A stretch of 64,000 nucleotides of DNA from Bacteroidota bacterium (GCA_005772895.1 SXIH01000004.1:1-64000); one strand, 5' to 3'. Positions 55,215-63,740 are shown, counted from the first letter of the stretch. The notes: generated by a model from the sequence alone, not told the origin. Translations and numbers: made by a program.

Positions 55215-55533
55215 ATTTGATTAGCAAAGCTTTTTTAATCTCTTTTTTGGGCGTTTTTTGAGTTTTCTTTTGAAAGCCATTTGTCAAAACAATTAGTTGC
55301 CCTAGGTCAAAAAAACAAAATATGCGAAATATATCATTTCCTTGTTGTATTCTAATTTCAAAAAGTGATTCAGTGCCCTCCAAATGTTTTAAATATGTTT
55401 GAGGGACTCTTGGTAATTCTTCTATTAAGTCTAAAGTCCAAATGATTTTATCCTGAATTTTTCTGCTTTGCTTTACAAAAAAATCTTGAAAATAGTTTTT
55501 GTAAAAAATGATCGTTCTGCTTTTTTTACTCAT
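55171..55533 (-). CDS. RelE/HigB-family toxin (Gp49-like)
   Basis: 120 residues. It matches the phage-derived Gp49-like/HigB pattern: IIFYKNYFQDFFVKQSRKIQ, IWTLDLIEELPRVPQTYLKH, LEGTESLFEIRIQQGNDIFR (core KxLxGLWELR-like), IFCFFDLGQLIVLTNGFQKK and a Lys-rich C-terminus. The family cleaves mRNA on the ribosome. The ATG at 55533 starts only 2 bases after a -7 promoter element, so it may be leaderless or the true start may be a little further in. Confidence 0.85.
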   Translation of the reverse strand: MSKKSRTIIFYKNYFQDFFVKQSRKIQDKIIWTLDLIEELPRVPQTYLKHLEGTESLFEIRIQQGNDIFRIFCFFDLGQLIVLTNGFQKKTQKTPKKEIKKALLIKCEYETEVKNKKQKK

Positions 55534-55535
55534 GA

Positions 55536-55565
55536 CAAATATACAAAAGTTGTTCTAAAGTGCAA
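55536..55565 (-). promoter_or_regulatory. Promoter of the toxin-antitoxin operon
   Basis: On the minus strand TTG (55565-55563), a 19-base spacer, then TATATTTG (55543-55536), immediately before the toxin ATG at 55533. This would give a leaderless or near-leaderless message. Confidence 0.55.
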
Positions 55566-55599
55566 CTATTTAATTGTGATTATTTCTGTTTTGTTTGAT

Positions 55600-57419
55600 T
55601 TACCCATATATTTCTTCTAATTCTAACTTGCTAATCCTAGAGTAAATCGCTCCTTTTGTTCTGCCGAAGTGTTTTGCCAAATCTTTTACGTGAATTCCTT
55701 CGCAATACATTTTGGTTAATTCATCATCTAGTTCGGTTGTCCATGGTTTATAGGCATCTTTGTGTTTTTCCCTGAATGTAGCTACTGAATAAGCTTTTTC
55801 TTTTGTAATATTTTCACATGCAGGAGAAGTTTCATTTTCTTCAATTTTTTCAGTAATGTTAATCTGTTCGCTCGATTCTATTTCTGAGAGGTTGGGTTCT
55901 TCTGTAATTACCTTTAAAATGTTTATATGAGGTGAATTTGGAAATCCATCTGATACGAGTGTTTCCGGTATATAAATGTTGTTTTTTGTCCTGGTTATAG
56001 CTACATACAAGAGATTAATTTCTTCATTAAATTTTGAGATACTGCTTTCAGCCATTTGAGTATTACTTTTAAGTTTCTCCAATTTCTTTTGAGAAATAAA
56101 GTCATTTGCTAACTGAATAGAATCATATTCCATTCCTTTGCAACGATCAACTGTTGAAAAAATCATTTCGGCACTTTCTTTGTCATCATTCTTTACATGT
56201 TTGTCCTTGATGGATTTAATGATACTTGGAATTTCATTTCCATATTCTTTTACAATTTCCAACATCATTCCCAGCTGAGCATCTTCTGTTTTTTCGATAT
56301 ATTCTTCCAGTTCAAGAATATTCCGCATCGAACGAATAAGATGATCTTTTATTAGGAAATGTTTGCTATTGTATAAATTTAAAACATCGTAAAGTGAAGC
56401 ACCGTCATCCGCATAGGTGTACGAGTTGATGTTTCCTTCAAAATAAATTTGTTTTACATTGGCTTTTTCTTTCACATATTCAATGGCTTTAAGCAATAAG
56501 CCTAGATTTGTACGCGCAATAGTAGCCTTTGTTTTAGTTTGTAAATTTTTTCCTTGTCCTTTTATAGTGATTAGATTTTGATTTAATCCTATCTTTTTGA
56601 ATTCAAGATTTGCATAGCCAGATTCGAAATGTCTTGTCCGAACCGAAAGCTGGTAGATAGATTAAAAGTATTGAAGTTTACTTTTTCTAAAGCGTTTATG
56701 GCAAATCGCCAGGAATAGATTTGTTGGTGCGTATCACCTACAATTACTTTGGTGGCTTTTTGTTTTAAAATGATATCTAACATAGCTGCTGATGCATCTT
56801 GCCCTTCATCAAATAAAATATAATCGTACTTCAGATGTGGATTAGATAGCTGAAATTTTTTGATATAAAAATCATGATTGATTTCTATTTCGCCTTTGTC
56901 CATTTTTGACAAGAACTGTATCGTTTGATTTTCAATGTATTTGTAGTTTATGCGGACAAACGTTTTAGCATTATGATCAGTAACAATGTCTAAATAATTT
57001 AATTCTTCAATTTTTTGTTTGTCGCTATTGCAATAATAAGTGATGAATTTGCTGATGTGGTTGGCAACAATATATTCAGCATGCTTTTCGCCTGTGCCTT
57101 TTATTCGAAGCAACTCAGCAATTTCATTGATTTTATATCCTTGTAACCTGACCTTATATCTATATCTGAAAATGATATGTTTGTAGGCAAGTGAATGTGC
57201 TGTTTCTACTTTTACGTTTTTTAAACCTTCTTTTTCAAACTTTTTAATGGCTTCCAGTTTTACTGATTTGTTGAAAGCGAGGTAAAGTATCTTACAGTTT
57301 TTAGGGCGGGTTTTTGCGTATTCAACAATGGTTGTGGTTTTACCTGATCCTGCTACTGCGTTTATTTTAATATTGCCTTTGGAGTTGATTATTAGTTGTT
57401 GTTCAGGGGTTAGGTGCAT
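55600..57419 (-). pseudogene. UvrD/Rep-like superfamily 1 helicase, broken by a single-base frameshift
   Basis: Two frames cover one helicase. The first (57419-56589) has the Q-motif region HLTPEQQLIINS, Walker A in NAVAGSGKTTT (21-31), the Walker B segment LFDEGQDASAA and VGDTHQQIYSWRFAI, and runs to a TAG at 56591-56589. The second continues in the -1 frame from about 56600 to 55600 with helicase motifs V-VI (STVDRCKGMEYDSIQLAND, INLLYVAITRTKNNIYI). The break lies in an A run (TTCAAAAAGATAG); one more A would restore a 606-residue protein. A C-terminal DNA-binding-like module (PWTTELDDELTKMYCEGIHV ... GRTKGAIYSRISKLE) ends the chain. Pseudogene, sequence error, or less likely programmed frameshifting. 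Confidence 0.8.
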
Positions 57420-57472
57420 ATATTATTTTTGGTTATAATCTTGAAGCCGCAATTTGCGACTTCAAGTAAGGG

Positions 57473-57820
57473 TTAATATTGTTTTGTAAATCTGCTTGCC
57501 CAATTCTCATTTGGTTTCCATTCCATGATGCTATGATTCATAAATTCTAGTTTTGGGTTATAAATCGTAATTAGATACATCTTTTTTTCGCGACTCCAGC
57601 GTTTGATTTGTTTTTCTCTTGCGATGGCATCGTTAATATATGTGTGCCTTTCGTAAAATATTAGATTGTAACAGTAATACCTGCCTGCAAAAGATGCAGC
57701 ATTTCCTCTGTTTAAATAATGTTCTATAAGTCTCTGTTCTAAAGAGTTAGTTACTCCAACATAGAAGGCATTCTTATTTGGATTGGTGGTTATGTATACA
57801 AAGTAATTGTGGTTCTTCAT
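57473..57820 (-). CDS. Stand-alone GIY-YIG nuclease
   Basis: 115 residues from ATG 57820. An ATG at 57835 is possible; the ATG at 57874 falls in a palindromic repeat and is unlikely. GIY-YIG domain: YFVYITTNPNKNAFYVGVTN (here Y-V-Y / Y-V-G), SLEQRLIEHYLNRG, and AREKQIKRWSREKK. Small GIY-YIG proteins of this type are scattered in variable copy numbers through Bacteroidota genomes and their role is unclear. It is flanked upstream by family 2 palindromes and a local 47-50 base direct repeat that includes its leader. Confidence 0.85.
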   Translation of the reverse strand: MKNHNYFVYITTNPNKNAFYVGVTNSLEQRLIEHYLNRGNAASFAGRYYCYNLIFYERHTYINDAIAREKQIKRWSREKKMYLITIYNPKLEFMNHSIMEWKPNENWASRFTKQY

Positions 57821-57826
57821 TATGTT

Positions 57827-58041
57827 TGTTCTCATTTTATGGTTTAGATTTCTCCACTTCGGTCGAAATGACAAAATTGTGGTCGGAAGGACAGTTGGGG
57901 CGACTTTGTTTTTGTTGTTTCATGGATGATTGTTCTCATTTCATGGTTTGTTAGTTTCCTCCGCTTCGGTCGGAAGGACAGGAGCTCCGATTCAACATTT
58001 TCCTGTCATTTCGAGTGTAGCGTAGCGAAACCGAGAAATGA
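57827..58041. repeat. Direct repeat and family 2 palindromes upstream of the GIY-YIG gene
   Basis: Copy 1 (57827-57873) and copy 2 (57931-57980) both run TGTTCTCATTTxATGGTTT ... CTCC(A/G)CTTCGGTCG ... GACA, offset by 104 bases. The word GGTCGGAAGGACAG also occurs at 57881-57894 and about 57968. A further family 2 element with GTCATTTCGAG ... AGCGAAACCGAGAAATGA is at 58005-58041. Together they fill the space to ssb. Confidence 0.75.
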
Positions 58042-58099
58042 AAAAGTCGCCTCTCTGCTCCCAAAGAGGACGACTTATCGTTCACACACCAATCAACCA

Positions 58100-58438
58100 T
58101 TATTTTTTGGAATCGAGCATCAATAGCTCGCTCACTTCAATTTCTGTTGAGTAACGTTTCACACCTTCTTTGTCGGTATAATTGTTATTTATCAATTTTC
58201 CTTCAATAGCTACTTCGCTTCCTTTTTTCAGAAATTTCTCTACTATTTCAGCTGTTTTTCCCCAGGCAATTAAATTATGCCATTGTGTGTCTGTTACCTT
58301 TTCGCCTTTTGCATTTTTATAGGTCTCGTTTGTAGCTATACTCATTTTAGCTAATTTTTTTCCGCCATTTAATGCTTTCACTTCCGGATCCATTCCCAGG
58401 TGACCAATCAATTGTACTTTGTTTTTTAATGCGTTCAT
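58100..58438 (-). CDS. ssb: Single-stranded DNA-binding protein
   Basis: 112 residues from ATG 58438, the start that begins with the usual MNALKNKVQLIGHLGMDPEV. OB fold with LAKMSIATNETYKN, TQWHNLIAWGKTAEIVEKFL and KKGSEVAIEGKLINNNYTDK. It lacks the long acidic C-terminal tail of the main cellular SSB, so it is the short form often found in extra copies or on mobile elements in Bacteroidota. Binds single-stranded DNA in the cytoplasm. It sits beside the GIY-YIG gene and a helicase, but is separated from them by repeats. Confidence 0.9.
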   Translation of the reverse strand: MNALKNKVQLIGHLGMDPEVKALNGGKKLAKMSIATNETYKNAKGEKVTDTQWHNLIAWGKTAEIVEKFLKKGSEVAIEGKLINNNYTDKEGVKRYSTEIEVSELLMLDSKK

Positions 58439-58740
58439 ACTGTTTTTTTGTTTTGTGTACCTGCTTATAGGCAAATACTGGTTTATAATTTATTTTTTGT
58501 TTTTGTCAGAAAAACGGTTGATTGTTTTTGACGGTGCAAATGTGTGGCGATTTCAAAACCCGATTCGGTATTTAAACGCGTATAATCGAATTTATCCGTG
58601 TATACTCGGGTAGAACGGATAATTTTTATACATTCGCATCGCTAAAAACAATTACTCCAGGCATATTTTAGTAGTATAAATTAATTACTAATCAAAGTCC
58701 TTGCACTACTCCGGCAGGCATAAGAAAATTTTAAAAGTGT
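58439..58740. other. Gene-free spacer between ssb and the zinc-ribbon gene
   Basis: About 300 bases of AT-rich sequence with no open frame I trust. A weak inverted pattern CGCGTATAATCGAA / TCCGTGTATACTCGG occurs at about 58577-58612. No clear promoter or repeat could be assigned. Confidence 0.4.
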
Positions 58741-59100
58741 ATGAGTAAAGTATGTTTGGAGTGTGGAGACTCCTTTAAAGGTAGAACCGACAAAAAATTT
58801 TGTTCAGATTTATGTCGAAACAGTTTTAACAACAAAATAAAAACATCTACCAGCGATTATTACCGGACGGTAAACATAACCCTTCGTAAAAATTACAAAA
58901 TTCTGGAAGGTCTGGTTCCCGAAGAAACTGCCAAAGCTTCCAAAGCAAAGTTGTTACAAAAGGGGTTCAATTTTAGTTTTTTCACCAATGTGTACATCAC
59001 TAAAAAAGGAACCAAGTATTATTATTGTTATGAATACGGCTATTTGCCTATTGATAACGATTATTACTTTTTGGTGAAGAGGAAAGAGGAAGGCAAATAA
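58741..59100 (+). CDS. Small zinc-ribbon protein
   Basis: 119 residues. N-terminal zinc-binding motif VCLECGDSFKGRTDKKFCSD followed by LCRNSFNN (C-x2-C ... C-x3-C), then a charged helical part (YYRTVNITLRKNYKILEGLV) and a C-terminal aromatic beta region (YYYCYEYGYLPIDNDYYFLV). The pattern matches small Bacteroidota proteins of unknown function with a DUF2116-like ribbon. Probably DNA- or RNA-binding; this is inferred only from the ribbon. It is a single gene. Confidence 0.75.
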   Translation: MSKVCLECGDSFKGRTDKKFCSDLCRNSFNNKIKTSTSDYYRTVNITLRKNYKILEGLVPEETAKASKAKLLQKGFNFSFFTNVYITKKGTKYYYCYEYGYLPIDNDYYFLVKRKEEGK

Positions 59101-59292
59101 TACCACCGTTAAATTCCTGCCAAAGCCCCTAACTTTAATTGGCAAGGATGAAGTAATACAAAGTTTTGTATCTTTAAGAAACCATTTGTGCTTTTAAATA
59201 GTTGAGTGTTCTAAACGCTAACTACTAATTGCTACAAAACGCAATGTTATGCCAAGTATAACAAAAAATTAATTTAAACAAATACTAATACT

Positions 59293-59751
59293 ATGAAAAA
59301 AATACAATTCAAAGTAAGCATCAATGCACCAGTTACCAAGGTTTATGATTTTATGCTTGGAATCAAAAATAAATCAACATATGAGCAATGGACAGCATTG
59401 TTTAATCCTACATCAACCTATGAAGGAACTTGGGACAAAGGAAATAAAATATTATTTGTTGGAGTAGATGAGAAAGGAGAAAAGGGAGGGATGGTTTCCA
59501 AGATAGTTGACAACATTCTTAATAAATTTGTCTCAATTCAACATTGTGGTTTAGTGCAAGGAGGCAAAGAAATTACTGAAGGACCGGATGTAGAAAAATG
59601 GGCAAACGGGCTTGAAAACTATACTTTTGAAGAAAACAATGGGACTACAACTGTTACAATTGACCTAGATATCACGGAAGATTTTTTGGATTATATGAAT
59701 GAGTCTTATCCCAAAGCACTTGCAAAGCTGAAAGAAATTTGCGAAAAATAA
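59293..59751 (+). CDS. SRPBCC (AHSA1-like) family protein
   Basis: 152 residues. Helix-grip start FKVSINAPVTKVYDFMLGI, the central ALFNPTSTYEGTWDKGNKIL and GVDEKGEKGGMVSKIV, ending with a long amphipathic helix (DYMNESYPKALAKLKEICEK). This is the AHSA1-like branch of the START superfamily, often annotated as activator of Hsp90 ATPase homologue-like. It probably binds a small hydrophobic ligand; function unknown. It begins a run of small same-strand genes. Confidence 0.8.
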   Translation: MKKIQFKVSINAPVTKVYDFMLGIKNKSTYEQWTALFNPTSTYEGTWDKGNKILFVGVDEKGEKGGMVSKIVDNILNKFVSIQHCGLVQGGKEITEGPDVEKWANGLENYTFEENNGTTTVTIDLDITEDFLDYMNESYPKALAKLKEICEK

Positions 59752-59813
59752 TTATTAATTTACTGTCTGTAGTAAATCATTAAAAATTATCAGTATCAAA
59801 TTCAAAAAATATC

Positions 59814-60482
59814 ATGTACAATTTTTCATACTTCAAAGAAAATGATAAGCAAATAATTTTGGATTTCATAGAAGAAAATCCTTTTGCTTTTATGACAGGA
59901 AGTTATTTATCGGGAGTGCAAATTGCAACTCAAATACCTGTTTTACTTGAAGTAAGAGATGGTGAACTTTTTTTACAAGGACATATAATGCGAAACACAG
60001 ATCACCATAAGGCATTTGTTGAAAATCCTAATGCATTGCTTGTGTTCACCGGTCCGAGTTGCTATGTGAGTGCTTCCTGGTATAGTAATCCTCAAATAGG
60101 TTCAACTTGGAATTATATGAGTGTACATATTGGTGGGCAAATAAATTTCATGTCGAATGATGAATTAATTCAGTTTATGCGTAAGTTGACTTTAAAATTT
60201 GAAAAAGGAAATACTCAATCATTAACTTTTTACGACAATTTACCCGAACAGTTTTTAAATAAGATGATGCCGGCAATTGTTGGTTTTGAAATTAAGGCAG
60301 AAAAAATTGAAAATGTTTTTAAGCTCAGCCAAAACAGAGATGAAAAAAGTTATCTAAATATAATTTCAAAGCTTGACGAACTAGGTGGTAATAGTGCTTT
60401 AATTGCATCAGAAATGAGAAAGAGAAAAGCAGAGTTGTTTCCTGATGGAGTTAAATGGGATGCTTCAAAATTCGACTCATAA
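59814..60482 (+). CDS. PaiB-family FMN-binding protein
   Basis: 222 residues. N-terminal MYNFSYFKENDKQIILDFIE, then PFAFMTGSYLSGVQIATQIP, LFLQGHIMRNTDHHKAF, and the family-typical TGPSCYVSASWYSNPQIGST with WNYMSVHIGG. It resembles PaiB of Bacillus subtilis, an FMN_bind_2 protein involved in control of sporulation and degradative enzymes, but in Bacteroidota the role is not known. The PaiA acetyltransferase partner is absent here. The next gene begins 16 bases later. Confidence 0.85.
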   Translation: MYNFSYFKENDKQIILDFIEENPFAFMTGSYLSGVQIATQIPVLLEVRDGELFLQGHIMRNTDHHKAFVENPNALLVFTGPSCYVSASWYSNPQIGSTWNYMSVHIGGQINFMSNDELIQFMRKLTLKFEKGNTQSLTFYDNLPEQFLNKMMPAIVGFEIKAEKIENVFKLSQNRDEKSYLNIISKLDELGGNSALIASEMRKRKAELFPDGVKWDASKFDS

Positions 60483-60498
60483 AAACGAATGAGCTATA

Positions 60499-60696
60499 AT
60501 GTATCCGTATCACAACAAAATAAAACAGCGAATAAAAAATAACGAATTGCAAGGTTATGAGTATGTAGATAAATACAAAACAATAAGTCCTTGTTTGTTG
60601 TTATATTTTACAACGGAGCCAAAGGTTAAACCTATAAGAGAGCATAGGTTTCAAGAGTACGAAGAGTTATTTAGTAGTCTCAATAAACTAAAGTAA
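60499..60696 (+). CDS. Small conserved hypothetical protein
   Basis: 65 residues with a regular, well-formed sequence (MYPYHNKIKQRIKNNELQGY, EYVDKYKTISPCLLLYFTTE, KVKPIREHRFQEYEELFSSL). I recognise it as resembling small unnamed Bacteroidota proteins but cannot name a family. Its 16-base spacing to the paiB-like gene and 11-base spacing to the next gene support co-transcription. It has no signal peptide or membrane helix, so it is cytoplasmic. Confidence 0.6.
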   Translation: MYPYHNKIKQRIKNNELQGYEYVDKYKTISPCLLLYFTTEPKVKPIREHRFQEYEELFSSLNKLK

Positions 60697-60707
60697 AAAT
60701 TAAAATC

Positions 60708-61268
60708 ATGAGTAAAAAGAAATTATCAGCCAACGAAAGTGCAGAGCTTTTAAAAATATTGCAAATCCGTTTTGAGAAAAACATGAATCGCCACAAAGGT
60801 GTTGACTGGGCTAAAGTGCAAGCAAAGTTGCAGACTAAACCCGAAAAAATGTGCTCGCTTGATGAAATGGAGTTAACAGGTGGTGAGCCGGATGTAGTTG
60901 GGTTTGATAAAAAAACAGGAGAATATATTTTTTATGATTGTTCTCCAGAAACACCAAAGGACAGAAGAAGTTTTTGTTACGATGAAGCAGCACTAAAATC
61001 GCGAAAAGAACACAAACCAAAAAATAGTGCTATGGGAATGGCAAAGGAAATGGGGATTGAAATTTTAACTGAAGAACAATACCGCGAACTTCAAAAACTC
61101 GGACAATTTGATACAAAAACATCGAGTTGGTTAGCAACCCCTGCTGATATCAGAAAATTGGGTGGAGCTATTTTCGGTGATTACCGTTTCGGACGAGTAT
61201 TTGTATATCACAATGGTGCCGAATCATATTATGGTGCAAGAGCATTTCGTGGTTCATTAAGGGTTTAG
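60708..61268 (+). CDS. DUF4256 family protein
   Basis: 186 residues. The characteristic segments are LKILQIRFEKNMNRHKGVDW, MELTGGEPDVVGFDKKTGEY, FYDCSPETPKDRRSFCYDEA and SWLATPADIRKLGGAIFGDY, with AESYYGARAFRGSLRV at the end. The family is widespread as small cytoplasmic proteins without known function. Here it ends the cluster with the PaiB-like and small hypothetical genes, in the same direction and with tight spacing. Confidence 0.85.
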   Translation: MSKKKLSANESAELLKILQIRFEKNMNRHKGVDWAKVQAKLQTKPEKMCSLDEMELTGGEPDVVGFDKKTGEYIFYDCSPETPKDRRSFCYDEAALKSRKEHKPKNSAMGMAKEMGIEILTEEQYRELQKLGQFDTKTSSWLATPADIRKLGGAIFGDYRFGRVFVYHNGAESYYGARAFRGSLRV

Positions 61269-61298
61269 CTAATTAGTTTTATACAATGCAATAATTGA

Positions 61299-61862
61299 AT
61301 GAAAAGCTTGCTTACTTGTATTATCGTAATTTTTTGTATTAACAATGTGATTGCACAAAGTCAGACAGATACAATTGCAATTAAAAAACAATTGGATTTA
61401 ATTCATGAACGCGACCAAAAAACACGAAAAGGAATTGACTCTGCTTCTTACATCAAGCTAATTGATAGCACTAATTTGCTACAAGTAGAAACGCTTATTT
61501 CAAAATATGGTTGGTTAGGAAAAAGTTTTGTTGGAGCAAAAGGAAATAACACAATTTTTTTGGTAATTCAACATTCAGATTTAAAGACACAGGAAAAATA
61601 TTTTCCAATGATGCAAAAATCTGTAGATATTAGTGAATCAAGGCCAAGTGATCTGGCTCTTTTACAGGATAGAATATTGATGCGACAAGGCAAAAATCAA
61701 ATTTATGGTTCTCAGGTTGTGTTTAATAAAACAGGTGGGCAAGAATTTTATCCCATTGAAGACGAAAAAAATGTAAACCAGCGTAGAGCAAAAGTTGGGC
61801 TTCAACCAATTGAAGAGTATGCAAAGTTTTTCGGGATTGAATATAAATTTTCAGATAAATAA
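61299..61862 (+). CDS. Secreted DUF6624-like protein
   Basis: 187 residues. Signal peptide MKSLLTCIIVIFCINNVIAQ, then a helical region with KKQLDLIHERDQKTRKGIDS, a loop LISKYGWLGKSFVGAKGNNT and FLVIQHSDLKTQEKYFPMMQ, ending RAKVGLQPIEEYAKFFGIEY. The QxR..., GWPG-like and HsD features resemble the DUF6624 family of small periplasmic proteins in Bacteroidota. Function unknown. A terminator follows at 61882. Confidence 0.65.
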   Translation: MKSLLTCIIVIFCINNVIAQSQTDTIAIKKQLDLIHERDQKTRKGIDSASYIKLIDSTNLLQVETLISKYGWLGKSFVGAKGNNTIFLVIQHSDLKTQEKYFPMMQKSVDISESRPSDLALLQDRILMRQGKNQIYGSQVVFNKTGGQEFYPIEDEKNVNQRRAKVGLQPIEEYAKFFGIEYKFSDK

Positions 61863-61881
61863 TTTCTTAGTTTATTTAAAA

Positions 61882-61907
61882 AACGTCACACTATTAAGTG
61901 TGACGTT
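61882..61907. terminator. Intrinsic terminator between DUF6624-like gene and subtilase
   Basis: Perfect 11-base stem AACGTCACACT / AGTGTGACGTT with a four-base ATTA loop, A-run before and T-containing sequence after. It can serve both convergent genes. Confidence 0.8.
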
Positions 61908-61934
61908 CTCATTTTAGGGATGCTGCTTATTTTG

Positions 61935-63548
61935 CTATTTTCTTTTCATTAATTCAATTACTGCATTATTCACATTTACAAAACCACCTGAGATACAAAT
62001 TTCAGAAACCTTTTTCTTAACAGGTTTCATTTTTTTTCTCAAGCCTTTTGGTTTTTTTAATCCGGGTACATTCACTTTACCACTGTATGGAACAACTGTT
62101 TTCATCATTACGTCTTTTACTTCTTCTGCTTTTAATTCGGGGAAATAAGTTCTGATAATTGCAGCAACACCTGCAGTGCTTGGAGATGCCATACTTGTAC
62201 CTGATAAACTTTCATATTTGCTTCCTGGTACTGGTGCATATACATCAACACCGGGTGCAAATAGATCTACTTTTGTTTGTCCGTAATTTGAAAAACTACC
62301 AATAATCATTTCTCCTTTTTTATACGCACTTGCTCCAACTTGAATCCAGTTTGTTGCCATACCGCCACCTAAAAATTCACGGCTGGGATAAGATAATTCC
62401 ACATCATTATTTTTTGCTTCGTTACCTGCAGCATGAATTAATAATACATCTTTTGATTGAGCATATTTTACGGCTTCATCCACTAATTTTTTATCGGGAG
62501 AATAATATTTTCCAAAACTCATATTGATAACTGTTGCACCATTATCAACAGCATAATAAATAGCATTGGCTACATCTTTATCGCGCTCATCACCATTTGG
62601 AACAGCCCTTAAAATCATAATTTTCACATTGTTTGCAATTCCTTCAATGCCTATTTTATTTCCGCGGCTGGCAGCAATAATTCCTGCAACGTGAGTACCA
62701 TGTCTTGCATCAGGACCTTGCACATGATTATTTCCGTAATATTTTTCAGATGAATTATTTACATCGTCACCAACCATATAAGTTCGTAGTGAATCTGAAT
62801 CTAATTTGTTGTATTTCACCATTGGCTCTAATTGTTCCAAACCTTCTTTTACTTGCTCCTCAATTTCTTCAGGTTTTACCAATCCCAAAGATATAGCAGG
62901 TATGATGGCTTTGTTCAATTGTGTTTCCATGTCACCTTCAGGAACATATTTTTTAAAAGCTTCTTTATTTAATATTCCATTGTTTTGCTTTTTTACTTTT
63001 TGCAAGTATGCATCTACAGCATGAACACTTTCCAATTGTTTTTCCTGATTTTTTAAATCAGTAGTAAACTTTTCTCTTAGCTTTTTGTATTCCTGATAAT
63101 CTTTTAATTCATCACCACTTAGTTTAGACTCATCTGTTAAGTCTTGATATTTCTTTTTTCCTTTTTGAACTATTCTTGCAAGTTCAGTTGCTTCATGATT
63201 GATATCGCCATTTTTACCTCCTAAAAAACTCCAGCCATTCACATCATCAATATATCCATTGTTGTCATCGTCTTTTCCGTTATCAGGAATTTCATCTTCA
63301 TTTATCCAAATCACATCTTTCAGATCTTCGTGATTGGGATCTACACCGCTATCAATAACTGCAACAATTGTAGTCTTAGTCATTTTTTTAGAAGTACTTG
63401 TGGCAAGTGTTTTATAAGCTTCCTCAGAACCAACACCATAAACTTTGTCCTTTTTAGGATCTAAGGTTTGCCAGTTGTCAGGATTTTTTTTCTGTGCAAA
63501 AACAGAAGTTGTAAAAAAGACACTTACTAATAAGAGTATGTTTTTCAT
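61935..63548 (-). CDS. Subtilisin-like serine peptidase (S8)
   Basis: 537 residues. Signal peptide (1-18), then a catalytic domain with Asp66 in VAVIDSGVDPNHEDLKD, His283 in ARHGTHVAGII, oxyanion Asn376 in HAAGNEAKN and Ser452 in SGTSMASPSTAG. Between Asp and His there is an insertion of about 160 residues (about 105-270) with charged helices, longer than in typical subtilases. The C-terminal part is basic (KPKGLRKKMKPVKKKVSE). No T9SS sorting domain is present, so the enzyme is probably periplasmic or surface-held by another route. Confidence 0.93.
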   Translation of the reverse strand: MKNILLLVSVFFTTSVFAQKKNPDNWQTLDPKKDKVYGVGSEEAYKTLATSTSKKMTKTTIVAVIDSGVDPNHEDLKDVIWINEDEIPDNGKDDDNNGYIDDVNGWSFLGGKNGDINHEATELARIVQKGKKKYQDLTDESKLSGDELKDYQEYKKLREKFTTDLKNQEKQLESVHAVDAYLQKVKKQNNGILNKEAFKKYVPEGDMETQLNKAIIPAISLGLVKPEEIEEQVKEGLEQLEPMVKYNKLDSDSLRTYMVGDDVNNSSEKYYGNNHVQGPDARHGTHVAGIIAASRGNKIGIEGIANNVKIMILRAVPNGDERDKDVANAIYYAVDNGATVINMSFGKYYSPDKKLVDEAVKYAQSKDVLLIHAAGNEAKNNDVELSYPSREFLGGGMATNWIQVGASAYKKGEMIIGSFSNYGQTKVDLFAPGVDVYAPVPGSKYESLSGTSMASPSTAGVAAIIRTYFPELKAEEVKDVMMKTVVPYSGKVNVPGLKKPKGLRKKMKPVKKKVSEICISGGFVNVNNAVIELMKRK

Positions 63549-63689
63549 AATACGATTTTAATTAAACTATACGAAAATATGGATATTTAAGTAATTTTTA
63601 CTCATTTAGAGTAGGAAAGTAGTGGATATTATATGAGTGGTTAGGAAGTTGGATGAGTGGAACAAAATGAAATTACTTTTATAAAGCAA

Positions 63690-63720
63690 AAACCCCTTTC
63701 CTTGTTAAGGGATAGGAGTT
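63690..63720. repeat. Family 3-like short inverted repeat
   Basis: AAACCCCTTTCC ... TTAAGGGATAGGAG: imperfect arms CCCCTT / AAGGG. Loosely related to the family 3 elements. It lies between the subtilase start and the bacilliredoxin stop. Confidence 0.35.
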
Positions 63721-63740
63721 TAAAATGAGATTAGAGAGGT

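Noticed and set aside
56589-56600. Programmed -1 frameshift in the helicase gene
   Set aside because: The heptamer in the required phase is A AAA AGA rather than A AAA AAG, and I see no stimulatory stem or RBS-like signal. A lost A in a run is the simpler explanation, though not proven.
57926-58126. A 66-codon open frame starting in the repeats near ssb
   Set aside because: It is composed of palindromic repeat sequence and overlaps the end of ssb.
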